64,000 nt of DNA from Desmodesmus armatus (GCA_007449985.2 VIIQ02000143.1:62001-126000); one strand, 5' to 3'; positions 1 through 11,563 are shown, counted from the first letter of the stretch. Translations and numbers: made by a program. Notes: generated by a model from the letters alone, not told the origin.

Positions 1-3000
1 CAGCAGCTGCAGAATGAAGCCTGCCACTACCCCGTTTGTGTGCGCAAAGTCCTGCAAAGTTCTGCCTCCGTGCAGTAGGCGGGGTGCCCAGGACGAGTTT
101 CCTTGCCTCACTTGTGATCAGCACAGCTTGCCGATATCTCTACATGCCCCACCTTGTATGTGTGCGCTGCGCTTCATACACATCATGAACGTGACGCAGC
201 TGCCAAATAGTTGTGCCGGGAACCTGTCCAAAACGCCGTCTTGGTGTTCAGTACCCAGCCTCCTGCAGCCCCCAGCAGCCCCCCACCCCACCTGTGTGTG
301 CGCTGTGCTTCATGCGCATCATGGTCGTGACGCCACTCGTCATGCAATGCTCCTCATAAAAACTAGAGCACAACCAAGCAACCTGCAGCCCCCTGCAGCA
401 CCCCACCGCACCTGTATGTGCGCTGCGCTTCACGCGCATCATGGTCGTGACGCCACTCGTCATGCAATGCTCCTCCTAAACACCTAAGCACAACCAAGGG
501 AACTGCAGCCCCCAGTAGCACCCCACCGCACCTGTATGTGCGCTGCGCTTCATGCGCATGACTGACGCAACGTAGCCAACCTCCTGCCCCTGCTCCCACA
601 AGGGATCCAGCAGCACAAAGCCCACAAGCTCTGGCCCCAGCACGGCCCCAGTTTCCTTGCTGCACGCATCTGGCAAGGCAGCAGCATCGCTTTGCTGCTG
701 CACGCCTACAGCGACCACTGCCTCTGCACCCTCGTACACAGCCTCCTCCTCCTGCTGCTGCTGCTGTCCAAACTTGATGGCTTTGCTGTCTGTGGTCAGG
801 TTTGGCACCAGGAGGGGGCCCACGTGCGCAAGGCAGTCTGGGCTCACGGGGCGTGTGGAGGGGCTAGCACTGCCTGTAGGGCTGCTCAAAGGGCTGCCTT
901 CACAGCTGGAAGGCTGTCCGAGGTGCAGGCTTCCCGGCCTTGCCATGCTGCTTCTGTTCGCGCTGCTGCTGCTGGTGTCTGCTGGGGGCTCAGAGTTGCT
1001 CGGAGCAAGCACGTCTCTGCTCAGTGGACCGCTGCCACTGTTGCGCTGCGGACTCTTGCTGCCGCTGCCAATGCCACTGCTGGCAGTGACGTTCCAGCCT
1101 GCTAGGACGCGAGTGGAACTCGTGCTGGCCAGGCTGCCGGTGCTGTTGCAGGGGTGGAAGGATGACTGGGGGGCCGACTGTGTGGGGACGAGGCTGGAGC
1201 CCTGGCTGCGGCTGCGCCTGCAGGGTACACACATATACACGGCAGCGCAAGCGAAGATGACTATCACAACATTGGCTGCAGCTGCGCCTGCAGGGTGTTT
1301 TCATGGCAGCAGAAGAGGCGTTCAGTATTCATCACACAAAACAATTGGCTGCGGCAGTACGTCAGCCACAGGCTGCACTTGCAGAGAGCACTCACGGCGA
1401 CACGGGCCAAGAAACACGTCAAGTATCACACCCGGCACTTGGCCATTGTCACCAACAGATACTACACCGTGAAATTAGTCATAAAGTGTTTAGACACTTG
1501 TGCCAACAGTACCAACCAACACAAGGGGGCTTTGTGACACGAATGAGGGCAGAGGCTATACCCAGAATCATCCAGCAGACATGTACCAGTGACCCCTGAC
1601 ACTACACGAAGGGGCAGCTTAGTCTGAATCAACAACACGTGAACAGCGTCACAGCAGTAGTTGCGCTCGCTCTTTCTCTCACCGTGGTGGCTTGGGTGGC
1701 TTTGCGTTCAGCGCCGCGCCCTGCAGTACAGGGTCAACCTCCGCAGGCGGGGCACAGGAGGGGTCGAACGACTCGGCAACAAAGATGCGCACGCCGTCAC
1801 GCAGCTCAATGTTGTCAAAGTCAACGTGGCGCACAAACACGCGCAGCTCGCGGTCAGCGATCGCCTTCTGTTGCTTCCAGCACCCTGTGGTAATGACAGT
1901 CAACACAGGCACACCAGCGTGGCAAGAGGTCAAGCTGCCCGCGTGCGCTGCTAACACACGACCAGCAACCCTGGAACACAGCAGGGCACCACTCAGTCCA
2001 CACCAGTAGTCACCGGCCATTTCAATGGCTCAGACAGGCCAGCGAGGCTCCCCCTGAAGCCTCCCTGATGTCACAGACTGCTCCACAAGCACAGCAGCTG
2101 AAGCAGGGTTGTTGCAGCCTGCACACACCCAGTGTGCTCAGCATGCAGAGATCGCTCACTCAGATATGAAGCCAAAGCAACACCCGCATGTGTGTCCTAT
2201 TATGCAGCAGCTTCACCGTCGTAGGTTCAACAGACTACAGTCCATGCGGCAGTGAGCGGCCCCACCCACCTGACACATCATGCTGCAGCTTGTGCCTGAG
2301 CTCGTTCGTGAGCTCCTCTGGTGCCAGCTCACGCACTCGCACACCAGCGTCGCGCGCTCCACGTGCTGCTGCACGTATGGTGCGTGTCCGGGAAGAGTAC
2401 GTCCACGACTTAACCTGCAGGCACACATGCGCAGTTTGAAACTTGAAAATGTTCACGGCCGTGGCTTCGAAGCTGCAACGGAGCGTGCATTCTCATGCAA
2501 AGCGTGGCTGGCCCTGCTGCAGGCTGCCTGTGGCCTCTGCACAAAGCCTCTTTGCTGCTTGTAGCACATGGAGACTGCTGACAGTAAATGTACTCGGCGG
2601 AGCTGGATGTGGACAGCGGCTGCCGCCCCCCCTGGTAGCACCACCAACAACAAACAGCGGTGGCCAATGGCACTTGACAAAGTTACCCATTTTGCAGCCA
2701 GGCAGCCACGCATGTATGCTGTCACACGTGTGCTGCGCAACACCTGCCTATGCGCTGACACTTGACACCCTCTGCTATCTGAAGGGAGAGAAAGGGATGA
2801 CGGGGAGTGCCAGGCACACCCGCGTTGGTAAAGGGGGAGAGCGTGTGTGACTGCGCTGCAATCGCAGTCAAGACGCCATCAAGATGTCCCTACCGTGCCC
2901 CCAGGTGCATCAGACACCCTAGGGGTCAGTTAAATGCACACCCACACCCACCTGCAGCGTTGTCTCAGTCCCGCAGCAGTTGACGTAGTAGCCCAGGTCA

Positions 3001-4823
3001 TGCAGCAGCTCGGCAAAATCCTCTGTGACGTGATAGAAGTAGGCCTCAGGAAACTCCTGTAAGATGCGGGCGGCAATATCATTCTCATGAGAACGCACAC
3101 GGGGAAACACATGTGCGCACATATCTTTGCAACTCCTTGCACATGCATGCCAGGGGGCCGCACTGGAGCTTCATGCACCGGCAGGCCTTTGTGCAGTAAC
3201 ATAATGAGCGCCTTTGCACCCAGTGTTGTGCCCGTTGACGATGCCGTATGCATATGCTTGCGTGTAACTATGGAGGCAATCATGGCCACTTCCACCACGC
3301 CAGGGTTCATACCTGCAGGAAGGCCTGTGTGAGCTGTTTCCATGCAGCAGGAGGTGCCAGGGGCTCCCCAGTACCAATGATGACAAAGCGGTTCCACCTG
3401 CATGCATGGGGTGCAGGACACATGAGCAGGTGCAGGACACCTCAGCACTGCGCAGCAGCTGATAGGCACAGCACAGCAAACCAAGGCACAACCGGTTTCA
3501 ATGCATGCATGGGGTGCAGGACGCATGCGCAGGTGCAGGGCACCTCAGCACGGCGCAGCAGCTGACAGGCACAGCACAGCACACCAAGGCACAACCAGTT
3601 CCAATGCATGCATGGGGTGCAGGACGCATGCGCAGGTGCGGGGCACCTCAGCACGGCCCATCAGCCAACAGGCGCAACACAGCAAACCAAGGCAAAAGAA
3701 ATTCCACCTGCATGCATGGGGTGCAGGAAACACATGCGCAGCTGCAGGACACCCCAGAAAGCAAGAGCTGCTCACGGTGCTTAGCACAGCACAGCGGATG
3801 ATAAATCAGCACACTGCAGGGGGCAGCAGCTGCTCACAGCGCTTTAGCATGGCACAGCACCCGCATGCATGAGATGCACCTGCCTGGCGCGAAGCTCGCC
3901 CTTGATTGCTGAAGGCTGGCGAGGGGTACACAGCAAGGGAAGCCTACTGTGCTGCCGCTGTTCGTTGCAACGCGCGTTACACTCACACATCCGCCACCAC
4001 GTATGGCAGTGAGCCCACCCCTGGCAGGAAGAAGTGGACGTATTCAGGGTTGAAGAGCTGGCTGTTGGCGATGGCGTGGCGGCCGTACTGCTTCATGTAG
4101 GGACCAACCAGCTTCCATGCCAGAGATTTGTGGCCTGCAGTTAGACACAAAACGCCCATATTGTCAGGTTTCCAACAAGGTCTAGTGCAGTGAAGTGCGG
4201 GAAGCAACAGTGAACCCATCAAGGCTTGAAAGCACTGCTCAGCAGGCCAGCCTGGCATGCAAGGCCAACAAGACAGCTGCCAGGATAAGACCAGTTGAGG
4301 TGTGTTGCTGTGATGAACTCCTGCAATCTGTGTAGCTGGATCAATGTGCCCTCAGCTTCTGCGTGTGGGGACCAACAGCAGATGCTGCAGGTGCTGCAGT
4401 GGCCACGGAATCTTCTGTCAGCCGGGAGTTGTGCCAAGCTGGTGCTCACTCACCCTCTGCTGCGTCAGGAAAGACGTGGAGGGGTCTGCTGATGTCATCT
4501 TCGTTGTCTGTTCGCGTTGTGGCCTCCTGGGCTGCTGCCTCCTGATGCGCTGTGCTGGTTCTGGCATCGGCAGTAGTAGCGCTGCCGAAGGCACCTGCTG
4601 CCTGCTTCTGCTGCCAGTGCTGCACCTTTTGCGCCGAAGCTGGCTGTTTCACGCATCGAATGAGCCAAGCTACTCCTATTTGAATGCAGATGAGGACTGT
4701 GAAGGGAAAGCCCACTACAAACTGGAGGATGCGGAACAACACTTCTCCCACCACTTTCTTGACCCCGAGAGCCACGCAATTGGACAGCTGCCGCACGAAG
4801 GTGAGAGACTTTCTATCAACCAT
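1..4823 (-). CDS. MprF C-terminal domain (LPG_synthase_C/DUF2156) protein, paralogue A, 3'-partial
   Basis: Exons (minus): 4823-4454, 4134-3987, 3056-2952, 2414-2270, 1884-1683, 1217-532, then off the left edge. ATG at 4823 is followed by one hydrophobic segment (about residues 30-60, including FVVGFPFTVLICIQIGVAW), then an Ala/Gln-rich linker. Domain pieces match the plus-strand paralogue at 31767-38583 exon for exon with the same phases: KLVGPYMKQYGRHAIANSQL, EFPEAYFYHVTEDFAELLHD, RELRVFVRHVDFDN, ELVGFVLLDPLWEQGQEVGY. The family fold is the GNAT-like aminoacyl-tRNA-dependent aminoacyltransferase domain of bacterial phosphatidylglycerol lysyltransferase; here only one membrane helix precedes it, so the substrate is unknown. 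The counterpart of exon 3 is badly decayed: a good acceptor near 3310 is followed by a few similar codons (NPGVVEVA) and then similarity stops. The copy may therefore be a pseudogene or carry a replaced exon. Confidence 0.72.
150..570 (-). repeat. Four tandem donor-side echoes of gene 1 exon end (RMKRSAHTG)
   Basis: The end of the exon that stops at 532 (Met-Arg-Met-Lys-Arg-Ser-Ala-His-Thr plus donor) recurs three times further downstream in the transcript, near 412-446, 290-325 and 155-190, with a period of about 120 bp. Each copy keeps cctgtatgtgcgctgcgctt or a close variant, so the splice donor context is repeated with it. The plus-strand paralogue shows the same exon end iterated at 35370-35575. 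Confidence 0.85.
3390..3800. repeat. Intronic minisatellite, about 103-bp unit x4
   Basis: The core catgcatggggtgcagga starts near 3401, 3504, 3607 and 3711, a period of 103-104 bp. Between cores are conserved blocks (cgcaggtg, cacctcagca, gcagcagctgacaggcac, accaaggcacaac). The array lies in the intron between gene 1 exons 2 and 4, exactly where the exon 3 counterpart is degraded. Confidence 0.85.
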
Positions 4824-5203
4824 CTTGCCCAACCAATGCACGCCCCGTTCTGCTGAAAGTCGGTTTGGGCCAGTGGGCAGATCCTGCTTCGAATTGTCGG
4901 CAGGGCTGGGTTATCTATGTATTAATCTAAGCACAGCGAGGCAACACACGTTACTTATAAACAACCAATGGTTTTTGGGGGGGATGCTGTGCCGCGCTGA
5001 GCCAGATTATGTGGCACTGACGGTGACAGTGTGAGCTGTGGGAGTGAGGTCACTTTTGGTCCGGCTGAAAACATACGGTATGGACTTTCAATGCATACAG
5101 CAATCAGACAACTGACTGTAAATAAATCTGTGCAATATCCCAGCTGCATGCTGGAAACCAGTACCCCCTTCCCTCCTTGTGGAGGTACAAGGGGTGGTCC
5201 ACC

Positions 5204-5253
5204 ATGTGTGTGTGGTGGTGGTGGTGGTGGTGGTGGTGGGGAGGGGGGGGGGG
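5204..5253. repeat. (GTG)n and poly-G microsatellite
   Basis: Around ten GTG/GGT triplets run directly into a poly-G tract. It lies between a MITE-end-like sequence at 5189 and the MITE proper. Confidence 0.9.
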
Positions 5254-5355
5254 GACTGAACCCTTAGCAGCCCATGTCCATGCTGCCCAGATGCACTCCT
5301 GCAGGTCGCACCAGCACAACCCCTGCCTTCAACATCTGGCAGAGGTGTGCTGCCC

Positions 5356-5923
5356 ACGCTTGGAAGGGGCTGACCACTGGGCCAGCTACATGTCCCACAC
5401 ACCGGGGCGGGCATGTAGCTGGTTGTAGCTTGTCGAGGCGGCTGCACCAATAGGTTGGCGATGAACAATAGACTCTATACAGCAAGTCGGCTACTTACAG
5501 CTACATACGGCTACAAGCTACGGCCACCAAGCACGGCTGCCCAAGGAACTGGGTTCACGCTGCAGACGGTGGGGCTGCTGTGCGGGGGCGTGTAGCCAGC
5601 GACATGGAGCTGGCTACAACTGTGCGTAGCTGGCTACACGCCAGGCAGTGCTGCCTGCCGGCAGCACAGCTACGTGCAGCTACACCCAGCTACAAGCTGC
5701 AGCACGCGAGGGATTCCGCCACCAAAGCCAGCTACAAGCTACAATTGCTCACAGCCATACGTGTCCAGGCAGAGGGTTTTGTGGTGCAGCTGACCTTGGG
5801 GTGGGGGCTGTATGACCTATAAGTTAAATTTGCCGCAGCAAAATCTGCAGCTACAGCCAGCTACATGTCTGCCCCTGTGTGTGGGACACGTAGCTGGCCA
5901 AGTGGTCCACCCCTTACGCTTGG
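5356..5923. mobile_element. hAT-like MITE with 65-bp terminal inverted repeats and 8-bp TSD
   Basis: The direct repeat ACGCTTGG occurs at 5356-5363 and 5916-5923. Immediately inside are inverted repeats 5364-5428 and 5851-5915, nearly 90% identical by eye; the left reads AAGGGGCTGACCACTGGGCC and the right, reverse-complemented, AAGGGGTGGACCACTTGGCC. The 552-bp element has no coding capacity. Its interior is full of GTAGCT/AGCTAC motifs, resembling the subterminal binding-site repeats of hAT elements. An 8-bp target duplication is the hAT hallmark, so a non-autonomous hAT derivative is the best call. The superfamily is inferred only from TSD length and structure. Confidence 0.85.
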
Positions 5924-6512
5924 AAGCTCAGCCTGAAGCCAAGTTGGCTTTGTGTATACTTCTACTGTAAGTGTGTAGATTCAAGTGGCTTGTTGATTCT
6001 GCTGAACTGACCCTTATTGCAATCACTGCTGCCACCCGACTGTCGGGCTTGGTACACTAACAGCAACTGGCCATGACGAGAAGGTGCGCAGCGGAAGCAT
6101 GTTGGGCAGCTGAGTGGCTCATTGTGCGTCTGCTTGCTATGTTCAACACCCGTGCAGCTTTCCTAGGCCTCAAAAGGTGGTTGAGCCACATTTGTGTTGG
6201 TGTACATGTCAAACACTGTACGCCCTGACACGAACAATAGGCTTGCGCAAATTGACAGGCTTGAATGACTCATGCAACTCAATTCGCCTCAGGTGGGGGT
6301 GTCTAAAACAGGGGATGCATCCATCAAATCCCCTGTTGTGAGGGTTGCCAGGGGGGCCGGACTCCCAACGGCTGGCCACACACACACACACACGATAATC
6401 AGGCAAGAACCCAACTGGCAGGGTTCTGAGTGGGCTGGTGAGTCACCTCCGCTCTGTTGCTCATCCGACTGTCCGTCACCTACTACCATCACGCGCCGCC
6501 ACTGCTGCCGCC

Positions 6513-9500
6513 TCACTCTGCCGCTGCTGCACATTGCTGCCGCTGCTGCGCACTGCTGCCATTACTGCTGCTGCTGCTGTCAGCCGCCATTGCGTTGAGC
6601 ACCCAGGCCTCGATGAGGGGGTTGACCACCTCTGGCGCCTCGTCTTGAGGGCAGTGGCCCACACCTGGCAGCTCAACAAACTCTGCAATGGCGGGGGGGG
6701 GGGGGGGGTGTTTGGGGGTTTTGGGGGGGGGGGGGGAGTGTGTGTGTGTGTTGGGGGGGGGGTATCGCAGGCAGAGCACAACACACAGACATCAACACAT
6801 TGTCTTGCATGCAACTGTAGCCCACACCCGGCAGCTCCACATTCAATTGCATTTGCTTAAGCTAGAAAGTGTAAGCAATTATTATTTTATATATAAAATT
6901 TTGCATCCACAGGCATGACACGATACACAGACACGACGCACTGCCTTGCACGCACACATTGTCTTGCATGCAGCGTACTGGGGGCTATAGAGGGAGCTTG
7001 TGCATGCAGCGTACCTGGCGCCGGCATGCGTCAATACACTGTCTTGCATGCACAACTGAGGACAGCACGGCATTTCTCCCAAGCTTTCTGCATGCATGCA
7101 ACTCCTGCAACCCTAGGGGGAGCGTGCAATGCCAGCAGTGTGCTTGGGGTTGGGCGCAACGGGTTGATTTGTGTATCCGAAGAGCGAGCCCCCCCCCCCC
7201 CGACCACCACCACCACAAACACACCCTCAACACACCTGTGACACAGGGGTAGTGTGCAAACAGCCTCCGCCCCTCCTTCATATCCTCCCAGGGGTCATCA
7301 GCACCCCAGTATGCTCACAGGGACACCCGCAGGCACCTGCAGACATGCCAGCCGGACAGGGCATTGGTTGAACGTGTGCATGTGCGTGGTGTGTGCACAC
7401 CTGGTGGCACATACCCAGTGCTGCTGCCATCTATTATAGGGACATAGTCCGATCCCCAGGTGGGCGACCCACAATATATCAACATGGGCTTGGGCAAACT
7501 GGGTGTATAGCCAAAGTAGTATCTACATTTGACTTCACCACCACGTCCCAGTCCCCTCACTTTTCTAGCAGCTGCTCCGGCAGCGGCCCTCCAGAGTATG
7601 ATATGAAGTCAAGGAACACATCCACAGCACCACGCTAGTCACACACGACAAACATCAGCAGCAGAAGCAGCAGCAGCAGCAGCAGATTCAGCAGCTTGAT
7701 CAGCAGCAGTGAATGTTTCGGGCACGTCGTCGGCATATTAATTGATTATACGCACTGACTGGTGCATGAAAACACGTCCCACCCTACACCCTCTACAAAT
7801 GCAAAAAAAATACTGCTTCATGGCCACACTTCCCTAAAACGCCCAGCACACAACACGACACCCCCCCCCTGGGAGGACGGGCCTCACTCACCTCCAGCCC
7901 TGGTTTGAGTATGCAATCCACCAGCTCGTCAGTCACTGCTGCATCGTTGGCATACGCCTGGCACAGTATGTTCTTCACTGTGTTTGGTGTGGCAACACTG
8001 CCAAAGAATGCGGCACCCAGCGGCGTGTCCCTGCAAGCAGATGCAGATCAGGGAACGTGCGAGAAGATGTGTGTAAGTATGGTCAAGCGCTGCTGATATG
8101 GCTGAAATGCAAGCCTGCCTGGCTGCAGTGGGGGTGGTGACACGGCCAAGAAGGCAGCAGCTAGCGGCAGGTCCCTGCAACAAACCGGATAAGAGAATGT
8201 GCCAGAATTTTGAATAAGCAGAGGTCAAAGTATGGGCAAGCCCTACTGTAATGGCTGACATGCAAGCAGCCCGCCTGATTGCAATGGAAGTAGTGGCACT
8301 ACCGAAGAGGCGGGACGTAGCTAGCCCCATGTCCCTGCAAAACATGCATCAGGGGTTAAAAACACACACCAGGATGGGAGAACACGCTGTTGTCAACAAC
8401 AACAACAAATTATACAGAATAAACGAAATCATGCAAGGTGGTGTCAGCTTGTATGGGCATGTCCCCACGTGATCACACTAAACATAGCGGACAGCAAGGT
8501 GGTCGGAGTGTAGTGCTGTAAGCCGGCGAAGTGACGCAAGGAAGTATGCTATGCAGATGAGTTTCTGTACTGACGCCCCGCAGCCCCGCCTCTCTGGACC
8601 AATGCCCCGCACGCTATCTGCAACAATGACCAGTGAGTCCTGAGGAATCACCAGGGCCGCTGCCCCCCCCCCCCCAAGGCAATACGCATCTCAAGCTAGA
8701 GCTGTTTGTCAGCACAGTCGCCCACGCAGACTCACATCCTGTCCCCCCCCCCCTCAACACACACAAGACACCTCCTGCGAGCCCTCTCCCCCCCCCCCCC
8801 GGGGCCGATAAAGAAGAGACGGCTAGCAGCAACAACCCTACCTGAGCAGTCGTTGGAATGCTGCCACCAGTGGGTCGCTGCCAGGGCGGTTGTCGCTCCA
8901 CATGCAGCCCCCTCAAGCTGATGTTGATCAGCTGCACACCACGAACCAGATCAGGGCGGGAGATCCCAGCACACAGCCCAGCCAGTCCTGTAGAAACAAA
9001 CATCACAGCAAGCATTGCCGGCGTATCTTTAGTCCCCGTTGCGCCATGCCTGTGAGTCTCAACAACATAAGTTGTATGTGGAAGGGGGGGGGGGAGGGCG
9101 TTGTTCAGCTGCACATCACAAACAAGCACTGTATACCCTGCCCCTCGCCCCCTTACCTCCCACGGAGTTTGTGCTGATGTACATGGGTTCCCCAACGTTT
9201 TCAAGGAATCGGTCAACTGGTTATTTGACGGATTGTTGTGGACGGTTGGATGTTGTGAATGCTGTTGGGCTCAGCCAGCGAGGGAACCATCTGCATGTAT
9301 TACATTGTAATCCGGAGCCTTGCTCCCCCCCCCCCCCCCCCCCCCCCGGGCTACCCTGCCTAACCACTCCCCCCCCCCCCCCCCCCCCGGCCCCCCCTCC
9401 CTCACCTCCCACAGAGTTTGTGCTGATGTACGGGGTTCCCCGATCACGTCCTCGATGAACTCTGTCAACTGGTCTCCCCAGTTTTCAAAGTTGTAATGCT

Positions 9501-10416
9501 GTTGGGCTCAGCTTCCCTGGGGTTTGGCTTGTCACTAAACCATAGCCCAGGAGGTCGATGGCATATGTCTTGAACTGCTGACCAAGGATGGGGGTGTTTT
9601 TTGCGCCAATGGTCACTGCAATGGACAGGTAAGGGGATGGGGGCGGGGTGGGTGGGGTGGGGTGGGGGGGGGGGGGTTGGGGGGGGGGGGGGAGAGGGAA
9701 GGCACCACACGCTTGAAACAGGAAGCGGGTGCAGCATGCATGCAGGTATGCACGTGTTTAAGGCCTGGATCAGGCTTGTTGCTGACCTGACCCCCATAGC
9801 CCAGGAGGACTGTTGCGCACGTCTTAAACTGCTGACCACTTGGCTAATGAACGACGGGATAATTCTTGCAGAAATGGTCACTGCAGGCTGCTGAGGGGTG
9901 AAGGGGGCTCAAAACAAAATCAAAACGAAGGAACCAACAACGCAGCAGCAGCTGCTGTACTGCAGTGTGCGTTACACCACTATACTGTACCATACTGTAC
10001 TGCATTTGTGGTGGATTGCACCACCCCCTGTTCACCTGTTGCCTCCAAAGCCGTGCAGCTGTACTGCACTGTACATGACACAACTGTACGTTTCTGCAGT
10101 GTACTGTACCATACTGACCTACATTGTATCTTCTCCACCTCCCCCCCTCTCCCCCCCCCCCCCTACCCAACGCCCCCCCCCCCCCCCCTCCCCTCCCCCC
10201 CCCCCCCCCCCCCCTCCCCCCTCCCCTCCCCCCTTCCCCCTCCCCCCTTCCCCCTCCCCCCCCCCTTCACCCCCCCCCCCCCCCCCAAACCCAACACCCC
10301 CCCCCCTAACCACAGCCTCACCTGTTGCCTCCAAAGCCGTGCACCAGCAGAACCGGCTGCCCCGACTCCCCGCTGCACTGGTACCTGATCTTGTGACCCT
10401 TCCACTGCCAGTACCT

Positions 10417-10466
<50 letters not shown>

Positions 10467-11563
10467 TGGGCACTTTGAGCATGACAGCACCGCCACCATT
10501 TCAATGCCCATGACGGCATGATGACACAGCCATTCAATGAGGAGATCACCAGCGGTGAAAGGATCCTACTGCAATAAGCTCCCCCCCCCCCCCCCCCGCC
10601 CAAAGACAACACTTCTGGCTGCGAGACAGAGACAAATGGCCATGCTGCGCTGCTTGCATGACCATCTGCAACAGAGGTGCGCTGCTGCAGCATTGACAAC
10701 ACTGCGGCGCTGCGGCACTGATGGGCAGGGCTGGTGTGATGCTTTGGTGTCACGGGGAGTGTTTGGTGTTCCCTGCTGTGCGTTGCAATGCAGGCCTGGA
10801 AAGAAGGTCACTGCTGTAGATTGTGGAGGAGGGGGCCATTTCCATCCAGCCCCCTGATTTGTTTCACTACCCTGGACTAGGCGAAGTGGTCGAGCAGAAT
10901 GTCCAGCTGCTGGGGTCTGCTAGACCACATAAAGCTATCAATTAAGCTATCCTTCAGCAGCCTTCTCTCCCCCCCCCCCCGAGCTAAACACGGCGCCCAC
11001 TGTGGGGCTCACACATCTAGGGGGTGAGTCAGGTGTGCCATGTGCACAAACTGGGTGGTAGACAGCTTGGTGGGGTGGAGGGCATGGCAGGGCGAGGGGG
11101 GGGGGGGGGGGGTAACAGCATGATACGGATAAGGGTAACATGACTGACTACCTGATTAACTTTGGCTGAGGCACTGTTACTCCGAAGCAAGGTGGTGGTG
11201 GAGGGGATGGGGATGGGGCCCCATGGGACTATAGTCCCCGGGGGAGGGGGGGGGGGGCAGGCAAGGCAGGCTAAGGGGGATACCTCTGCCCCTCCTGACA
11301 GCTGCAAATGGTGTACCCTGCATAGTAACATCTTTTGGAAAAGCCTTGTCTGAAATTCCAGGATTTAGCAGTTGCGACGAGGCTACATACGTCGTGCCTG
11401 GTTGCCCCACAACAGCAGCAGGTGTGTGGGGGTACCATGCTCACCCGGTTTCCGTGGCCTCAACGTGCACAGTCGCCCTTCTGCTGCTCTTAACTGACAC
11501 TGATTTATACTTTGCGCTTCTGGAACTGAACTGGCGCTGCACCTGTCGATGAGGCGCTAGCAT
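6513..11563 (-). CDS. Chloroplast-targeted alpha/beta hydrolase (possibly frame-damaged)
   Basis: Exons (minus): 11563-11445, 10414-10322, 9615-9406, 8987-8842, 8030-7892, 7634-7561, an uncertain exon near 7530-7425, and a last exon about 6682-6513. The ATG at 11563 opens a Ser/Arg-rich transit peptide (MLAPHRQVQRQFSSRSAKYK) ending near RRATVHVEA. Exon 2 carries the oxyanion motif (VLLVHGFGGN), exon 3 GDQLTEF and the nucleophile elbow NSVGG, exon 4 LAGLCAGISRPDLVRG, exon 5 DELVDCILKPGLE, exon 6 DVFLDFISYSGGPLPEQLLE, and the last exon the catalytic His (ELPGVGHCPQDEAP). The order matches plant plastid hydrolases of the At5g38520 type. Some relatives in this broad group act on chlorophyll catabolites, but the substrate here is not readable. 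Exon 3 needs several single-base corrections and exon 4 one fewer G to keep frame. The acid-residue exon is doubtful, so a pseudogene is possible. Confidence 0.72.
6690..6766. repeat. Compound poly-G tract
   Basis: Three long G runs (6690-6708, 6724-6737, 6753-6762) with TGTGTG spacers. On the gene 2 transcript strand this is poly-C just upstream of the last exon. Confidence 0.9.
6815..6852 (-). repeat. Acceptor-side echo of gene 2 last exon
   Basis: The reverse complement of this stretch (GCAATTGAATGTGGAGCTGCCGGGTGTGGG, split here as two parts) repeats the start of the last exon (GCCATTGCAGAGTTTGTTGA then GCTGCCAGGTGTGGG). It lies upstream in transcript order, separated from the real exon by poly-G/C tracts at 6690-6765. 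Confidence 0.7.
8110..8345 (-). repeat. Two acceptor-side echoes of gene 2 exon 5
   Basis: Exon 5 begins after TTGCAG with codons for Asp-Thr-Pro-Leu-Gly-Ala-Ala-Phe-Phe-Gly-Ser-Val-Ala-Thr. Diverged copies with their own GCAG acceptor begin near 8176 and 8340, both upstream in transcript order. Spacing is about 150 bp. Copies end in intron-like sequence without the C-terminal half of the exon. Confidence 0.8.
9157..9290 (-). repeat. Donor-side echo of gene 2 exon 3 (nucleophile elbow copy)
   Basis: The stretch repeats GCTGAGCCCAACAGCATT through the MYISTNSVGG-coding end and a donor (GTAAGG). It is downstream of the main exon 3 (9615-9406). This copy keeps the frame across the elbow better than the main copy does, so it could be the exon actually used. 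Confidence 0.75.
9323..9390. repeat. Paired poly-C tracts
   Basis: Poly-C of about 24 and 20 bases at 9324-9347 and 9369-9388 flank a short spacer between the two copies of gene 2 exon 3. Confidence 0.9.
9775..9885 (-). repeat. Acceptor-side echo of gene 2 exon 3
   Basis: The stretch repeats GCAG|TGACCATT, GGTCAGCAGTT(T/C)AAGAC and CTCCTGGGCTATGG from the start of exon 3. It has an in-frame stop and clear decay, and lies upstream of the full exon. Confidence 0.75.
10028..10062 (-). repeat. Donor-side echo of gene 2 exon 2 (HGFGGN end)
   Basis: Reverse complement reads CTGCACGGCTTTGGAGGCAA then CAG|GTGAAC, a near-perfect copy of the end of exon 2 (10322-10345) with donor. The copy lies downstream in the intron beyond the 160-bp C-rich tract. 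Confidence 0.85.
10139..10310. repeat. C-rich low-complexity tract
   Basis: About 170 bp of C runs broken by single T or A. It separates gene 2 exon 2 from its echo. On the transcript strand it is G-rich and could form G-quadruplexes. Confidence 0.95.
10415..10464. repeat. (CAG)n, acts as (CTG)n-CAG splice acceptor of gene 2 exon 2
   Basis: About 15 CAG triplets abut the exon starting at 10414. On the transcript strand the intron ends in (CTG)n followed by CAG|G. Confidence 0.85.

Larger units (their letters stand above)
4824..6512. other. Intergenic region between genes 1 and 2
   Basis: No coding exon is recognised. It is the 5' flank of gene 1 (minus) and the 3' flank of gene 2 (minus). 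It holds a (GTG)n/poly-G microsatellite around 5204-5252, the hAT-like MITE at 5356-5923, and a separate 14-bp sequence at 5189-5202 (aaggggtggtccac) matching the MITE terminus. A CA microsatellite is at 6378-6395. Confidence 0.7.

Noticed and set aside
476..1472. Plus-strand open frame at 657-1472
   Set aside because: It is the complement of the Ser-rich exon of gene 1, whose domain end (ELVGFVLLDPLWE) fixes the minus strand as coding.
3130..3330. Possible separate exon coding for NPGVVEVAMIASIV...
   Set aside because: No family recognised, and its first 35 bp align to gene 5 exon 3, so it is better explained as a decayed exon than as a new gene.
5204..5253. Telomere-like G-rich repeat
   Set aside because: It is a short (GTG)n plus poly-G microsatellite; the algal telomere motif TTTTAGGG is absent.
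9840..10521. Plus-strand poly-Pro open frames
   Set aside because: They are translations of the C-rich intron tract of gene 2; no conserved sequence flanks them.
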